Assembly (NCBI RefSeq): GCF_001649575.2 | Contig: NC_051450.1 | Location: 8,986,228 to 9,050,227, forward strand | Length of the DNA stretch: 64,000 nt | Direction of reading: 5' to 3' | From: Kryptolebias marmoratus | Lineage: Eukaryota; Chordata; Actinopteri; Cyprinodontiformes; Rivulidae | Notes under the pieces: model-generated | The model's input: the letters and a program-made list of their open reading frames with translations, nothing else | Databases searched by the model: none | What the model was told of the DNA's origin: nothing | Made by a program: the position numbers and the translations under genes | Shown here: positions 1 through 11,700 of the stretch, piece by piece | How the letters are laid out: every line of letters begins with the position of its first letter | Position numbering within the stretch: position 1 is the first letter of the stretch

Positions 1-102
1 TATCCATCCATCCATCCATCCATCCATCCATCCATCCATCCATCCATCCATCCATCCATCCATCCATCCATCCATCCATCCATCCATCCATCCATCCATC
101 TT
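1..102. repeat. (TCCA)n microsatellite, tail of a retroposon copy
   Basis: About 25 near-perfect tetranucleotide units begin at the window edge, so the true length is unknown. The next bases start the body of a dispersed repeat read on the minus strand. The tract is therefore that copy's (TGGA)n 3' tail rather than an independent microsatellite. Confidence 0.95.
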
Positions 103-432
103 CTCTACCTGCTTGATTCTGATCTTGGGCGGATCACGGGGAGCTGATGCCTTTCTCCAGCAATCTTTAGACGAGATGCGGGGTACATTCTGGGCAGGTC
201 TCTAGTCGATTGCAGGGCCACACAGAGATAAACATGTGCACACTTACACTTAGAGCCAATTCAAAATCTCCAACTAACCTAACATGCATGCTTTTGAACT
301 GTGGAAGGAAACTGAAGTACCACGAGAAGCTCTTGCATACATGAGGACATGCTAAGTCCACACAGAAAGGCCCTAGCTGAGTTTTAAACCCAGGACCGTC
401 TTGTTGCAAAGCAACAGTGCTAAGCAACTGCA
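1..432 (-). mobile_element. tRNA-like SINE/retroposon copy with (TGGA)n tail (copy 1)
   Basis: Read on the minus strand, the copy begins near 432 with a tRNA-like head (GTGCAGTTGCTTAGCACTG, then CCTGGGTTTAAAACTC where a B box would lie). It continues through a body with 'mean of spacing' text seen again at 12301-12570, 24441-24636 and 57018-57245, and ends in (TGGA)n. This long body with a TGGA tail is very common in ray-finned fish genomes; I know it from memory and cannot name its library entry. The copy is diverged and carries no coding capacity. That it is Pol III-derived is an inference from the head; it could instead be the non-autonomous tail of a LINE. Confidence 0.7.
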
Positions 433-3312
433 CCCTTTTATTTATTTATTTTTTTGACAAAATCATACTAACAAGCAAACAGAAAATCAAGCAGCTCCAA
501 AAAAAAAAAAAAAAAAGTCCTCAGTGACATTTGTTGAACAAATTGATGAGCAGCTTTTCTTCAGGTGTTGATTAAAGCCTAAAAAGAATTTAATCAGATG
601 CTATTTTAGTCTTTGAGTCTTTGGGAGAAAACAGAGGAGAAAAAGTCAAATTTAGGATGTTAAAGTCTGAATGTTTTCACTTCGATTTAACGTCATAAAA
701 ACAATTCTGTGTAAGTCTGTAAAATCAAGAATTTGGTCTCGTAGTTGTAACACATTTGCATTTGGGAGTACTGAAAAAAAAAAGGAAACACTCTTAAGGA
801 CAACTCACTAACTAACCAAATTCTGAAGTCCTTGAACTTAACTTGGAATATGTTTTAATGGCCCCAGACTTTAGCTTCTCTGATGTCAGCTGGAAGCGTC
901 TCGCAAAAGACCCCAAATTTCCCTTCCACTGAATTTCTTGGATGGGTCGATCTCAGTGGCACACAGTAATGTAATTTTTTTCCCCCCCTCAATTCTTTTA
1001 TCTACTGTTTCAAAAAAGCTTTTGATCTGAATCTCCGAGGGAGAGCCTGTGAATGTTATCATTATGAAGATAATTTCAACTTGAACATTATTTTTCAGGG
1101 GAGCTGCACGATAACTGAAACTGACAACTTCAAGATGAGATGGAAAACAGATGGGGACAAACTAAATGAATACTTCCCAACTTAGGAGGGGACTGTAGCT
1201 TGATGATAGCCGAGATGTCTGCTTTAAATTAGGTTTTCTTGGAGTCCTTGTTATTTTATGTTTTTTAAACTGTCTTCATCAGCATTTGGATGGAAACAGT
1301 ATGTTTTCTGTTTGTTTCATGTGTGCTACTCTGTATTTAGCTTCTAATTAGAATTTTCACAGTGGCCAAGAGGAGGCATTGTTTTTCTGCTTAAAAGAAG
1401 AAAGCGCTGACAGAAATGCATGAACATTCTTCCCCTTTCTTTTTGATAATTTAGCAATTAGAAATGAAACCTTTCAAAAAAACTAACAAAAACCCCCCCC
1501 AAAGCTTCCTGTTTCTGAACAGACGTGAGAGTAGTACACATTGCAACCTGTGGTACTGGGGTGGTTTCTATCATCACTTTGTATTAGTTTGACCTTTATT
1601 GAAATTGAAATCCTATTTACTTTGATTCTGATCAATATGGCAACACGGTTACAAAAACCACCAGAACCGACGCTCACAGGATAGTGAAAGAAGACGTGAA
1701 CATAATAAACAATATTGAATCATGGCTTGTTCTTTTTTATTTCCACAATAGATGTCCTTGATGTTCATCCCCAGTCAGGTTTGATCTTTGCAGTCCAGCA
1801 GAGTCTTGCGCTCTGTCTGTACATCGCTGTGAGGGAGCGATAACTTCAGACAGACTGCAGCTGTACAACTTTGTTTTATGTCTACACACAAGAGTGTACC
1901 ATAAAAAAAAAAAAAAAAGCTTTAGTAGCACCAGAGCATCTTCAAAGTGCCGGAAACCTCAAGTAGAAAGCAAAAACCTTGATTTGTTTTCTTCTTCTTC
2001 CGTCTGTCTACAGCTAGAAAAAAAAAATACAAGTCAACTGGGTCAAAGCTTTGTTGGGTTTTTGAGGTGTCTGTCTTCTCCTGAAATGGACTTTGAAATA
2101 GTTGTATGCAGTGACTTGAGTGAGTATGCCTCTTTCTGATTGCTTATGAAGAGTTTGGCATGTGGACTGGGAGGAGGGAAAACTAAGGTGACATTTATGC
2201 ATTTAACTGTAATATTCTACCTTATTTAGTTGAGTAAAAATATATGACTGTGAATTCTGTAAATTCTACCATCTATTGCACCACCTCCTGTTCTCCTTGT
2301 TTTCCATTGGACTACTGTTTGTATTGCTTTAAAACATCATTTTACTCTTGATGTTTGGTGGATATTATTGGTTCTGGAGAGAACCCAGATGGTCAAAAGA
2401 CATGTCAATCAAATAAGAAGGGGCCTGCACAGCCATTTTGAAACTGCAGTTTTGAAAGACGAATGATACATGTAGGAAGATCTACACAGCTTTGAATTCA
2501 AATTTAAGTGTTGGCTGTTTAACAGGTAACTGTTTCAGAAACGTTTTAACTTTTAAAAATTTTCTCCATCTATTAATTCATCTTTCTTTCTGTTTGTCTG
2601 TTTAGAAAGAAAAATGCTACCTAGCTTGACGAAATTCAGAAGAATTTAATACAGCTTAGAGCTGCACACATTTCTTGGCCAATTTGTTTTTTTTTTCTGT
2701 TTTTCTGTTTGAGAGGAAGACAATATCTTCATTTCAGGGGTGGAAAAATAAATCAAGTCAAGTGTTTGACTTGATTACCATCAAGTCATTTTTTTTTTTT
2801 ATTAAAATAAACACTTCACATCCAGCTCATTTTTAACAAAAATATACACAAACTTATGCACCAACAATACCAAAAGCTAGAAAATTTGCAGATGAGTTCA
2901 GCTGGGCTGCCATTGTGAATGAAGGTGTTTTAAGTGAAGTGGTGAATATTAATGTTCTTGTTTATTTCTTAGTTATCATTTCATGCAAACTTTTCACCAC
3001 AACTGGTAGAGTGATTGTACGAGAGTTATCAGAACATAGCTAAGTGGTTTTCTTTAACAAAATTTTGGCATTTGTGGAAAACCTATTTTAAATTTTAAAA
3101 TTAAACGTTGCTGCTTTTACTTAACTGATACCTGTAAACTAATCAATGCTGTGTGCAAAGAAATCTAAATTTATTGATCTGACTAAGGCTTCAGACACCA
3201 ATGAAAACATCATCAGACCCTTATTGGCTTCTATTAACTACTCTCTAGTGATATAGTTAAGTATAACATATGCAGATTTCTTTTAATCTTAAAAAAAGCT
3301 TTCTGTCATCTT
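433..3312. other. no gene seen; AT-rich unique sequence
   Basis: Holds short poly(A)/poly(T) runs, a C run near 1494, and one 10-bp hairpin at 2751-2776. Open frames here (64-81 codons) are low in complexity and lack splice context. No recognisable protein or RNA gene. Confidence 0.6.
2751..2776. repeat. short perfect inverted repeat (hairpin)
   Basis: Arms AATCAAGTCA and TGACTTGATT pair perfectly over 10 bp around the 6-base loop AGTGTT. The arm sequence ATCAAGTCA recurs once more just downstream, at about 2782-2790. No poly(U) tract or longer precursor-like stem supports an RNA gene. Confidence 0.6.
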
Positions 3313-3317
3313 GACAC

Positions 3318-3800
3318 TGTGGTGATTTGGCTTTTTTCTGGGTTTTGTTTTTGTTTTATTTTGATTTTAGTTCTTTGGTTTTTGTTTTGTTTCTTTTGTG
3401 TTATTTGGTTGTACTTTTTGTTTTTGTCTTATGTTCATGTTCATTTTCACTTTCCCCCAGTCATTCACTTCTCTGTCAGACACGCCCATCTTCACCTGTC
3501 CCGACTCAGCAATCATTCCACCTGTTCCCACTCACCTCGTTATCCCCAGTCTTTAAAACCCGGTCATTTCTCTCCATACCTCGCTGGTCCATTGTCTATT
3601 GTTTGTTGTTTCACTGTTAGTTTCCGTCCTGCCTGTTCCCGGTCCTGGTCCTGTTCGTATCTTCGTTCTTGTCTTAGTCTGTTTTTATTTGTTTGCTGCC
3701 AAGTCAGCCTTTTGTTTTGTTTATTCATCAGTTAATAAATTAGTTTCCTTTAATATGAGTCTGCGCTCCGGGTTCGCTTCCTCCACCCCACATCATGACA
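3318..3800 (+). mobile_element. solo LTR, probably Ty3/gypsy type, with 5-bp target duplication
   Basis: The 483-bp segment starts TGTGGTGATT and ends ATCATGACA, the TG...CA ends expected of an LTR. It is flanked by direct 5-bp repeats GACAC at 3313-3317 and 3801-3805, which is the usual target duplication size for Ty3/gypsy and many retroviral integrases. Inside lie a T-rich 5' part, a CTTTAAAACC TATA-like site near 3552, and an AATAAA poly(A) signal at 3734-3739 followed by a TGAGTCTGCGC segment near the end. No primer-binding site or internal coding region adjoins it, so it is a solo LTR left by recombination between two LTRs. A related, more decayed copy lies at 32142-32590. Open frames within it are T-rich chance frames. 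Confidence 0.8.
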
Positions 3801-3805
3801 GACAC

Positions 3806-4299
3806 CCCTGCACAATTTTCCTCTTTTTGTCATTTCAAATAAAGAGATTTTGGTGTGACTGTGTGGACGTGGTCACTCATTCTAAACACATTTTCAGTGA
3901 TTCATAAAATGTAACAATGTCGTAAATAGATTGTCTGGCTCCGTATCTAAGCCTTGATTTCAAAAAGGAGATTTCCTCAAATTTCTTAGATTTCCTAAAA
4001 TATGTTTATTTTATTTTTTTTTAGTTTGCACATGGCACATGGTGGATTTATAGTGGGTGTTAGAAATAAGTTTGATCACACTGATTAAGTGTATTTTTAC
4101 ATCCATGATTACCTCCTGGTGTTGACAATGACAGCCAATCAATGGAGGCTAACTGCACGAATTGTACTAAATTAACAGAGTTCATATATTAAGTGTTTTA
4201 AACGAACAGCTGCTGTTTGTTTGAAATGGATAATTACCCTAATTTGTATGTTTTACAGTTTTTTTAGATTAATCAATCTTTAACATTACCTAAGTATAT
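3806..4299. other. no gene seen
   Basis: AT-rich spacer between the solo LTR and the plus-strand LINE. No motif recognised; the true 5' limit of the LINE may lie within it. Confidence 0.5.
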
Positions 4300-4313
4300 G
4301 TGATTTTGGAACT

Positions 4314-4592
4314 GTGTCACTCATTAATTCAGTCTCCAGTAAAAATGTTTCTATTTACACTTTATCAGTTAAAAATGAAAGTTTGGTGATTCTGACTAAT
4401 AACTATGAACTAATCACTCTTTTACCTGTCATATCCAAGGTTATTGAAAAGTCAGAACAGTCAATCGGTTTTCTTATCCATTCAAAACATTTTGGGTTTT
4501 ACCTAGGGTACTTAACATATCTGGCTACCTGTGATTTTATAGAAAATGTAAAAGATTTTGTAATCAGAGCTGTAGTTTTCGACCTAAAGTAG
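4314..4592 (+). pseudogene. LINE reverse transcriptase fragment, finger/palm entry
   Basis: The 92-codon frame contains NYELITLLPVISKVIEK, which matches the conserved 'N-Y-R-P-I-S-L-L' block preceding the RT palm, and later HFGFYLGYLTYLATCDF and AVVFDLK, corresponding to the 'Q-F-G-F-R' and 'D-L-K-K-A-F-D' blocks. In active elements the last block leads into the first catalytic aspartate region; here a TAG follows DLK directly. The fragment is part of the interrupted LINE at 4300-7092 and cannot be functional. The start codon at 4314 is not biologically meaningful because the frame begins inside the polymerase. Confidence 0.75.
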
Positions 4593-4689
4593 TCTTTAAC
4601 ACAGGAAATCAGGAGATGCATGTGTATTGTGCAACCACATGTAGGTAAAAGTATTTACATATAGGTAAAAAGTAACTCCTTATTTGTTT

Positions 4690-4945
4690 TTGTTTAAATT
4701 TTAATAGTAGAGAACAGTGTGTCAGAGTTAATGAAATTAAATCAGCCTCTCAAAATCACAACATGGGCATCCCACAAGGTTCTGTTCTTGGATCATTTCT
4801 TTTTTGCTTGTATATGAATGAACTACCTGACAGCTTTAAAGATGTTCAGTGCCAAGCGTATGCAGATGATGCTGTCATATACGTAACTGCAAAGGTTCCA
4901 CAGCAGGCTGCGGAGTTGCCGAACACAAAAATGATTCTACTTTGA
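4690..4945 (+). pseudogene. LINE reverse transcriptase fragment, YADD palm
   Basis: Reading from upstream of the ATG at 4763, the frame gives RVNEIKSASQNHN, then GIPQGSVLGSFLFCLYMNEL and QAYADDAVIYVTAKVPQQAA. The last part carries the YADD catalytic pair of reverse transcriptases. It lies about 100-170 bp after the finger/palm fragment in another frame and stops at 4943-4945. The ATG falls inside a conserved motif that reads GVPQGS in the family, so it is not a real start. The copy is inactive: the frame is only about 60 codons and its flanks are shifted. Confidence 0.85.
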
Positions 4946-5348
4946 ATGACACCAAGTTGGTCTCAGTGTGTTTTCACTCAGGTGAAGAGTTGGTAATGAT
5001 TTTATTCTTATTGTTAATCAAGGGGAAATCAAAAACGAAAGTTTGGATTAGTTTAAATATTTTGATAACAAGTTTTTCAACCAGCAATGTTGTATAAAAA
5101 AGCTGTGGCAAGTTTAGATCAAAGAACAATAAAGTGGCATCACTGGTAAAAATCTAGAAAGATATAATTTGTTAATGTCATACATTTTCCTTTGGAGAAA
5201 TTGAGTTTCAAATGTATTATTGGCCGTGGTCCAGAGACAATGAGAACAACTGTTTTAAATCCAACAGTGCCGGGGCTCCAGCTAGGGGAACAATTAATGG
5301 AAACCAAGGAATGACAAAACATCATATGAACAATCTTCCTTTTTCTTT

Positions 5349-5364
5349 AGAGTTCCTCAGTTTT
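5349..5364. repeat. left copy of 16-bp target-site duplication
   Basis: AGAGTTCCTCAGTTTT here is repeated exactly at 6694-6709. It abuts the T-rich (antisense poly(A)) end of the L1-type insertion. The last four Ts merge with the tail, so the exact size is 12-16 bp. Confidence 0.9.
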
Positions 5365-6693
5365 TTTTTATTTTTTAGAATTTTTATTAGAGCCGAAAGA
5401 AGGAAAGAAAATACATATATGTATATGAACACACATTCACATATACAGACACAATACCTCTCATTTTGGACACATAATGAACGATACATAGTGCAATGTT
5501 AACGAGGCATTGTAAAGAAATAAAAGTTCCGAAATTACAATCCAACAGTTACAGCTCCCCACCCAACCCTCCTCCAACCCTCCCATAAAAGGAAAAAAAA
5601 TAAATAAATAAAAGAAAACAAAACAAACCAATCCCCCCCATCTCAGCTCAAAGTCAACCTGATAGAAGAGAAAATAGACAAATAAATATGTCATTAATCC
5701 GATATGACTACCCATATTTATAACCAAAACAATATTCAGCGACAGGCACCTTCAGTCGGGCAAAGCCCTCAAGTTGGAAAAATAAGAAAGAAAACATTGC
5801 CATTTTTGGTAGAACTTCTGTGTAGACCCTCGAAGGGTGTATTTGATTTTCTCAAGCTTAAGAAAAAACATCATGTCTTTAACCCAGAGGGATATTGAGG
5901 GACATTTTTCAGACTTCCAGTGTAACAGTAAAGTACGTCTAGCCAATAATGATGTAAAAGCAACAATTTCCAATTGAGCAGGGCTTAGCTCTGAGGCGGG
6001 GTTGAGGATACCGAATATGGCGACCAATGGACAAGGTTGCAAATTAACACTCAGGACAGAGGACATAATTGTGAAGTAATTGGACCAAAAATTATATAAT
6101 TTGGGACAAAGAAAGAACATGTGGCCAAGATTGCATGGGGAGCCTTTGCATTTATCACATATATCCACCACATCCGGGTAAATCCGAGAAAGCCTAGATT
6201 TAGAAAAATGGATCCTATGTACAACCTTAAATTGGATCAAACTGAGACGAGCACAGGAAGAGGAAGATCGGATTCTATCAATTGCATCATCCCAATTATC
6301 TTGGGTCAGCTGGATTCCCAACTCCTTCTCCCATGCATTTATAATCTTGACGCTTGAATCCACTTTTAGCTTTAAAATAAAACTATAAATCTTAGAAATC
6401 GTGCCTTTCTGAAGCGGATTGTATGCAACAATCTTTTCCCAGGGCTGTTCAGGGGGCATAGAGGGAAAATTAGGAAAACATTTAGAGACAAAATTCCGAA
6501 TTTGTAAGTATCGAAACAAATGTGTACCGGGTAAACTATATTTGGAAGATAAATCCGCAAAGCTATCAAATACTCCTGATGCATATAGGTTTCTTATTTG
6601 TTTTAAACCTCTGTCATGCCAAACTGAAAACGATGGGTCAGAAAGAGATGGAGGAAACAAATGGTTGTTAATCAAGGGGGATAAAGATGAGGC
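5365..6693 (-). mobile_element. 5'-truncated L1-type LINE with target-site duplication
   Basis: The 1,329-bp insertion lies antisense between two exact copies of AGAGTTCCTCAGTTTT. Its left end is T-rich (poly(A) tail and AATAAA-like text when reversed). Next come about 390 bp of 3' UTR, then an uninterrupted C-terminal ORF2 frame that runs open to the right boundary without a start codon. This is the structure left by target-primed reverse transcription with 5' truncation. The open frame and the perfect duplication make it the youngest LINE insertion in the window. It sits inside the coding part of the older LINE at 4300-7092. The L1/Tx1 assignment comes from the CCHC-bearing C-terminus and is an inference. 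Confidence 0.85.
5752..6693 (-). pseudogene. L1-type ORF2 C-terminal fragment, open frame, no start
   Basis: About 313 codons are open from the truncation point (6693) to a stop at 5752. The first ATG-like position, at 6675, is a TTG; the family protein would be several times longer, so this is the C-terminal quarter only. It lacks the endonuclease and the catalytic RT motifs. Counting from 6675, residues 150-200 carry the typical tail motif of L1 proteins: VVHRIHFSKSRLSRIY, then C-D-K-C at 173-176, H at 185 and C at 190 (a CCHC knuckle), followed by PKLYNFW. No internal stop or frameshift is present. It could not mobilise itself and would need transcription from flanking DNA. Confidence 0.85.
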
Positions 6694-6709
6694 AGAGTTC
6701 CTCAGTTTT
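6694..6709. repeat. right copy of 16-bp target-site duplication
   Basis: Exact repeat of 5349-5364. Immediately after it the host LINE reading frame resumes (EPGFQKQ). Confidence 0.9.
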
Positions 6710-7092
6710 GAACCAGGTTTCCAAAAGCAATAAAGCAGTTTAATATTGTCTTAACTACCAACTAAAACAAACCATATCTGTGAACACTGACATACACCAT
6801 CACCTGAGGCTGAAACTAATCAATATTTCTTCCCCTTCATGTGTTTTGGTTTTTTCTTCTGTTTTTATTTCTTATAGTTTTTTTGTGTATATTTCCTAAT
6901 TTCACTGTTTATTTGAGATGTGTAGTTACTTTTTATTTTTAGTTCTATTGATTCCATATTCTTAAAAGCCTAACCAGGAGCTGGACCTGAAATTTAGCCA
7001 GTAGCTAGAAGGCCTACAAGGCAACTGTGGCATTGTTTACTGCTTTTCCATTATTATCTCCCTGCTTCAATAAAACTTTAAATAATCGTGAA

Positions 7093-8180
7093 AACTCTCA
7101 TTTGAATGTTGCAATTTTTAAAAGGAACTGTGGTGGGATTGGTGAAACTGCCCATACACTGGCTCTTTACGGAAGAAGGTTATTTTGAATAAATGCCTAA
7201 AAATAACATAGATCAGAGATGCTGTTAATTATCAAATGTCCATAAGCCGTGAGCTCAATTTGCCATGCTGCTGTTGGTGCGTCTTTCTGACTGAAAAGTT
7301 ACTGCAAAAACTGATTGGATGACATAATTCTGCAGCTGTGAGTACCACAAAGCGCTCTTGCGCACATTGAAATAGCTTGTTTGTTTCAAGTTTGCAAAAA
7401 AATGGACATATGGGAAAGTTAAAAAATATTTTCCATCAAAATCTATGAAGCCGCTTCTGATACAAAACGTGAAAGTCTGTTGGTTCAGAAAGTTACACCA
7501 CATGAAATAAGCCACTAGATTTAAAACTGTAGGCACAGTGGTTAAAGTACTATTTTCTTTAGATTCCTTTTTCTATTGAAATTTCCTAATTCGTCTATAT
7601 GAAGACTTTTTTTCCCTAGAGTTAGATTGAACATATGTCTGATAAAATCAAAAATATGGTCATTTTGAAATCCAACATCATACAGGCAGTTAAAAAGCAA
7701 GGAAATATATTAAATTCAAAGCTTTGAGGATCCAGAGTGTTGTTTCAGGTTAACAGAATTATTCCGACTTGTCTGCTTTGTCCAATAAATCAATTAATAT
7801 AAATTTGTGTCACCCCTTTGCAGATGAAGCATTTTTTCTTCTGGGAACAAAGCAGCTCATATTCAAACACATTCCACTTCCAAACAGGCTGTGAGATCAC
7901 ACAGGGCCTTATGCATTCAGCAGCAGCAGTCTCTAGTCACATATGGCATCGTGCAGATGGACAATCTGTTTCGGGCTTCAAAGTTAGAAGGCAAAGTTCA
8001 TTAACACGCCATGAGCTTTGAGCCTGCGATTAGAAAATAATTTAATCATCCTCCTAATTATGTTCAGACATTTCTAAACTTTTGCTCGCTGTGCCAATCA
8101 ACTTGAAATAAATAACTCCCTCGTGGAGATCATGTTAGCACATGAGTCACTTTATGTGCCGCACAAAATACAAGTGAATT
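7093..8180. other. no gene seen
   Basis: Unique AT-rich sequence. A 93-codon minus-strand frame at 7255-7536 has no recognised motif and no good splice sites. The 7840-8130 part is less AT-rich and could be conserved noncoding sequence. Confidence 0.5.
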
Positions 8181-8289
8181 AGTTGGACAGGAAGGAACAT
8201 CAGCCACCAGGAAAAGAAAATATTACAAAAACAAATTCACATCTTAAATGGAAAAGACAACTATATATAAATACTGCCTTAAAAGTAGA

Positions 8290-8720
8290 ACCTTCTACTT
8301 TTGTACATATTTTGTATTTCATTGTAATAATTTTGCTCTTCTTCATGGCTTTATACTCTCAGTTTTGCAAGTTTATGTTTTATTGTTTTTTTTCTTTTTA
8401 CCTCTTTATGGTTCTGGTGCCCCATTTTTGGTTACTTTTAATTCTTGCTTGTTTTGTGCCAAACTTTGCTTCTCAGTTTGGCCATTTTACACCTTTTGTC
8501 TTTTTTTTTTTCCTTTTTTATGACTATTTTACATCCATTAATCCACATTTGCATTCAAATTTGGCAAATTGTTGTATCTTTGTGGTCATTCTCCATTGCT
8601 ATATGGATGTTCTGTTTATCGCATGTCAGTCTCTGCATTAACTTTTGATTTTCCTAGTGTTTTGTGACTCTTCCTCAAATATCTAATCTAATTGTGCTCA
8701 CTTTCACAATAAATTAGGTT
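8290..8720 (+). repeat. degenerate T-rich dispersed repeat (TTTTGCATCTCTTTGTGGTCA-like units)
   Basis: The tract is strongly T-biased with decayed copies of a roughly 21-bp unit resembling ATCTTTGTGGTCATTCT. The same text occurs at 12200-12300 and 12575-12800. The long frames here (91, 152 and 67 codons) are rich in Phe and Leu because of the T bias and are not genes. Confidence 0.45.
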
Positions 8721-8729
8721 TGTCGTATG

Positions 8730-11700
8730 CCACATTGTTTCAGTATGCTCCTCTTTATGAGCATTATGCTGGAAAAAATAGATTTAATGACCTATTTTTT
8801 CATGAATTGTTTTAAGCAAAACAAAAATCTTTATTATTTTCTCTTCAGACTTTCTCTTCCATCCACACCTGCATCTTAGATGTGGATGAGAAAAAAAAAA
8901 AGCGATCCCTGAGAGCACTGGGACATCATCTATTGAGAATCAGAAAATAGCCGCCTCTCCTGGGCCGCATTAGTCTGAAGGTCACCGAAGGGGAAAATGA
9001 CCCTGGTTCCTCCCTCTCCTCTCTCCTGCTGGCCCTCTCCTCATCTCTCTCCCCTGTAATTGAGTATACTGCGTGGTCAGGGAGCCTGTGCTCATTGGCG
9101 GGCTGAACATGGTAGTTAGTTACACACGTTTTCACCGTAATTACCAGGCAGACTCTCCCTGTCTCCAGATCTTTTCAAGGTCGCATCAATTTCACAGCCA
9201 TCCACACCGTCCGCCCCCGCTCCATCTCTCTGCACGCCGGCCGCTGTCATTACAGGCTTTCAAAACCTCTTCCTCATCCCCAACTTCCTCCTCCTCCTTC
9301 CTTAAAAGCATATCAAAATCAAAATGGCAATTATTAGTTGATCATCCAGTCTCTTCCCTGCAACCGTCGCTGCCGCAGGAGGAGTGCAGTGATAACCTTC
9401 GAGGCTGAGAGTGACTCATCTCTGGCTGTAAATGTTATTACTGACTCACTGTCATGCAGATTTACAACAGCATGACAATTAAACACCATTAAATGCAGCT
9501 CGATTGCCTTGGAGGGACGAGGTCAATGATTTTCGCAAAGACATCTACCATTTGACTGTCTTCGGAGTGTAAAGTATTCCCAAATAAGAAGGCTGAAGAT
9601 ACTGACATAAGCAGTTTTACAACTCTAGTGTACCTTTGCTCACGTCCCTCTCTCCCTCCACTGCATGTCCCAGACCAGCTACATTGCTTCTAGATGTCTG
9701 CTTCCGTCATCTCTGTCTCCTTTCCGACCCTCCGCGGGCTCCTCTCATTTGCTTGACATCCTTGTCAGACCAGTAAAGGAGTCAGAGTCAGTGCTTACCG
9801 GGTTCACAGCCACTGTCAGTTCCTGCAGCAGGCCCGTCAGCCACTGTGAGGACAGACTACACCTCAGTAGGCTTTAAAAGCATAAGCGCAACTCAGATCA
9901 AGGCACAGCACAGCAGAACATCTGTTTCGGCCATTTTATTCCATTTGGTGCCTCGTGTACTGGCAAAACTCCGAGAGAGCCACCTGTTTACCACCGCCAC
10001 ACCACAACCCGAGCCCCCCTGACGGCAGTCTCAATTTTGGAATCTTACAGGGGATGTCCACTGAGTGCTGCTGAAATGATTGCTCCGCTAAGTGGTTGTG
10101 ATTTGTTTGTGTTGCCTGTTAAACTAATAACTCCTCATATCATTGTCAAGGCTTGACATTGGAAAACAGAGGCGGATGATTCTCGCTCTGATTACATGGC
10201 ACAATGATGGCACAGATTAGCAAGAGTGCCGCTTCACAGATCCTTGTCCTACGAGAATCAGCATGTGTGTGGGGGGAGTGCTTTATTGTGGAATCCTTTG
10301 ATTGAGTTGCAAAGTGTCAGGACTATCAGCCCATGCCATCTGCACGTGTCCTGCATCCTCAGAGTTGAATTGATTGAGATTTATTGCACAGAATGATTAA
10401 AGTAGTGGCAGCGCAGTCGATATGAGGAAGAGCAACGCTGTGAACACACATCAGCTTCCTGTTCGCTGCCAAAAGTGGGTGACAGAGCCGTGGAGGTCCA
10501 ACAGCTCAGCGTGACGAATCACTGGAGAGGTTCACTAGAGCTGGCTGTACCCGAACAGAACCAGCGTACGCCTAGGGTAAATCATGGTTTAAGCTGAGGT
10601 GTGAACATCCCTGTAGGGCTGATTGTGCCCTGGGATCGGCAGGGCTCGGCCTAATGCATCTCAAAGCTGTCCTTGAGTGTGCTACTGTATCCACTATGCC
10701 AATACCAGGATGATTAATTGCACAGGTGGTCTCATCTCTTAGTTCAGGAAAGAATCTGAACCCCAAAGGAACAAACAAACCTACTTAACCATTTAGTGCT
10801 TTCTCAGCCTCCGGTTACTACTCAATCCACCCACCTGGATGCACTCTGACAGGCGAGGTCACAAGAGACCCATGACTTTTACAACCCAGCGCTCTTAATT
10901 ATTCTGCATCTTTGCACAGATGTATAAAAACAGCAATCATCTCCGCCAAACAGCTTAAAAAAATGTTGTTACTTTCTTGATTAAGTTAACTTTAGTTTGT
11001 TAAATCTTTGTGTTTGCATGCATAAGCAACTACACCTCGTACCGATGTGTATTAACGTCCCTCCGTGCTCACAAAAGTAAAGTCAACTTTTCAGAGGTCT
11101 ACCCTTGCAGACATGAGTGTGCAGAAACGGCAGTGCAGTGGGGTAAATCTATCCTGATTTAGAGCCAATCCCTCTGAGGCGAGCCTCCGAGCACAAACTG
11201 AAAACTGAGTTCTGTTCGCGCTGATAAGGAGGTCACCACGGCCGCATGACACGGAGCAAGATTGGCTGACTTCTCACGGTCAGCAACCTTCTCCTAATGC
11301 AGCCACCTGAGCTGACCCAGATTTCTGAACGCCTCCAATTGGTCCTTAAGGAGTCCGTAGCAGATGGCCGTCATACACCAAAGGGTGTAGATAACAGCCA
11401 TTTATCAAAGCATTAGAGGACTGCCACGGAATAAGGCCACCGGACGTCCGACGTTTCACAAATTCTCAAATGCTCTTTCAAAAATGTTGCTCATGAATAA
11501 TTCAGATGCCTCCGTGGCCATTGGCATCTCTAATTATATGGTATGTTTTCATTTTCATGAAAACAGACCATAAAAAACTGATGACTGCACTGGACTCTCC
11601 CACACTGACTGTTCCCAGTGTGTTTTTTATCAGCTCGTGTTGCCTGCCTGAATCGCTCACGACTTCACCGTTTTTCATAGCCTGTTAAAAGAGGCCGATG

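Larger units (their letters stand above)
4300..7092 (+). mobile_element. decayed non-LTR retrotransposon (jockey/CR1/I-like LINE), interrupted by an L1-type insertion
   Basis: Plus-strand remnants follow the usual order of a LINE reverse transcriptase. There is a finger/palm entry block near 4390-4592 (residues NYELITLLPVISKVIEK then AVVFDLK), and a palm block at 4690-4940 with GIPQGSVLG and YADDAVIYV. A C-terminal block runs across 5270-5360 (GAPARGT, NNLPFSLEFLSF). The reading resumes after the inserted L1 at 6710 (EPGFQKQ), followed by a 3' UTR-like tract ending near a CAATAAAACTTTAAATAAT tail at about 7092. Several stops and frameshifts separate the blocks. The coding sequence is continuous across the insertion once the L1 and one copy of its 16-bp duplication are ignored, which shows this LINE is the older host. 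The clade is inferred from the motif text; the 5' end is not defined. Confidence 0.75.

Noticed and set aside
3319..3907. Frames of 97-138 codons rich in Phe, Leu and Cys
   Set aside because: They lie within the T-rich solo LTR and result from its base composition.
8183..8648. Frames of up to 152 codons rich in Phe and Leu that look like membrane proteins
   Set aside because: Hydrophobicity follows from poly(T) text of a dispersed repeat also present at 12200-12800; no consistent frame between copies.
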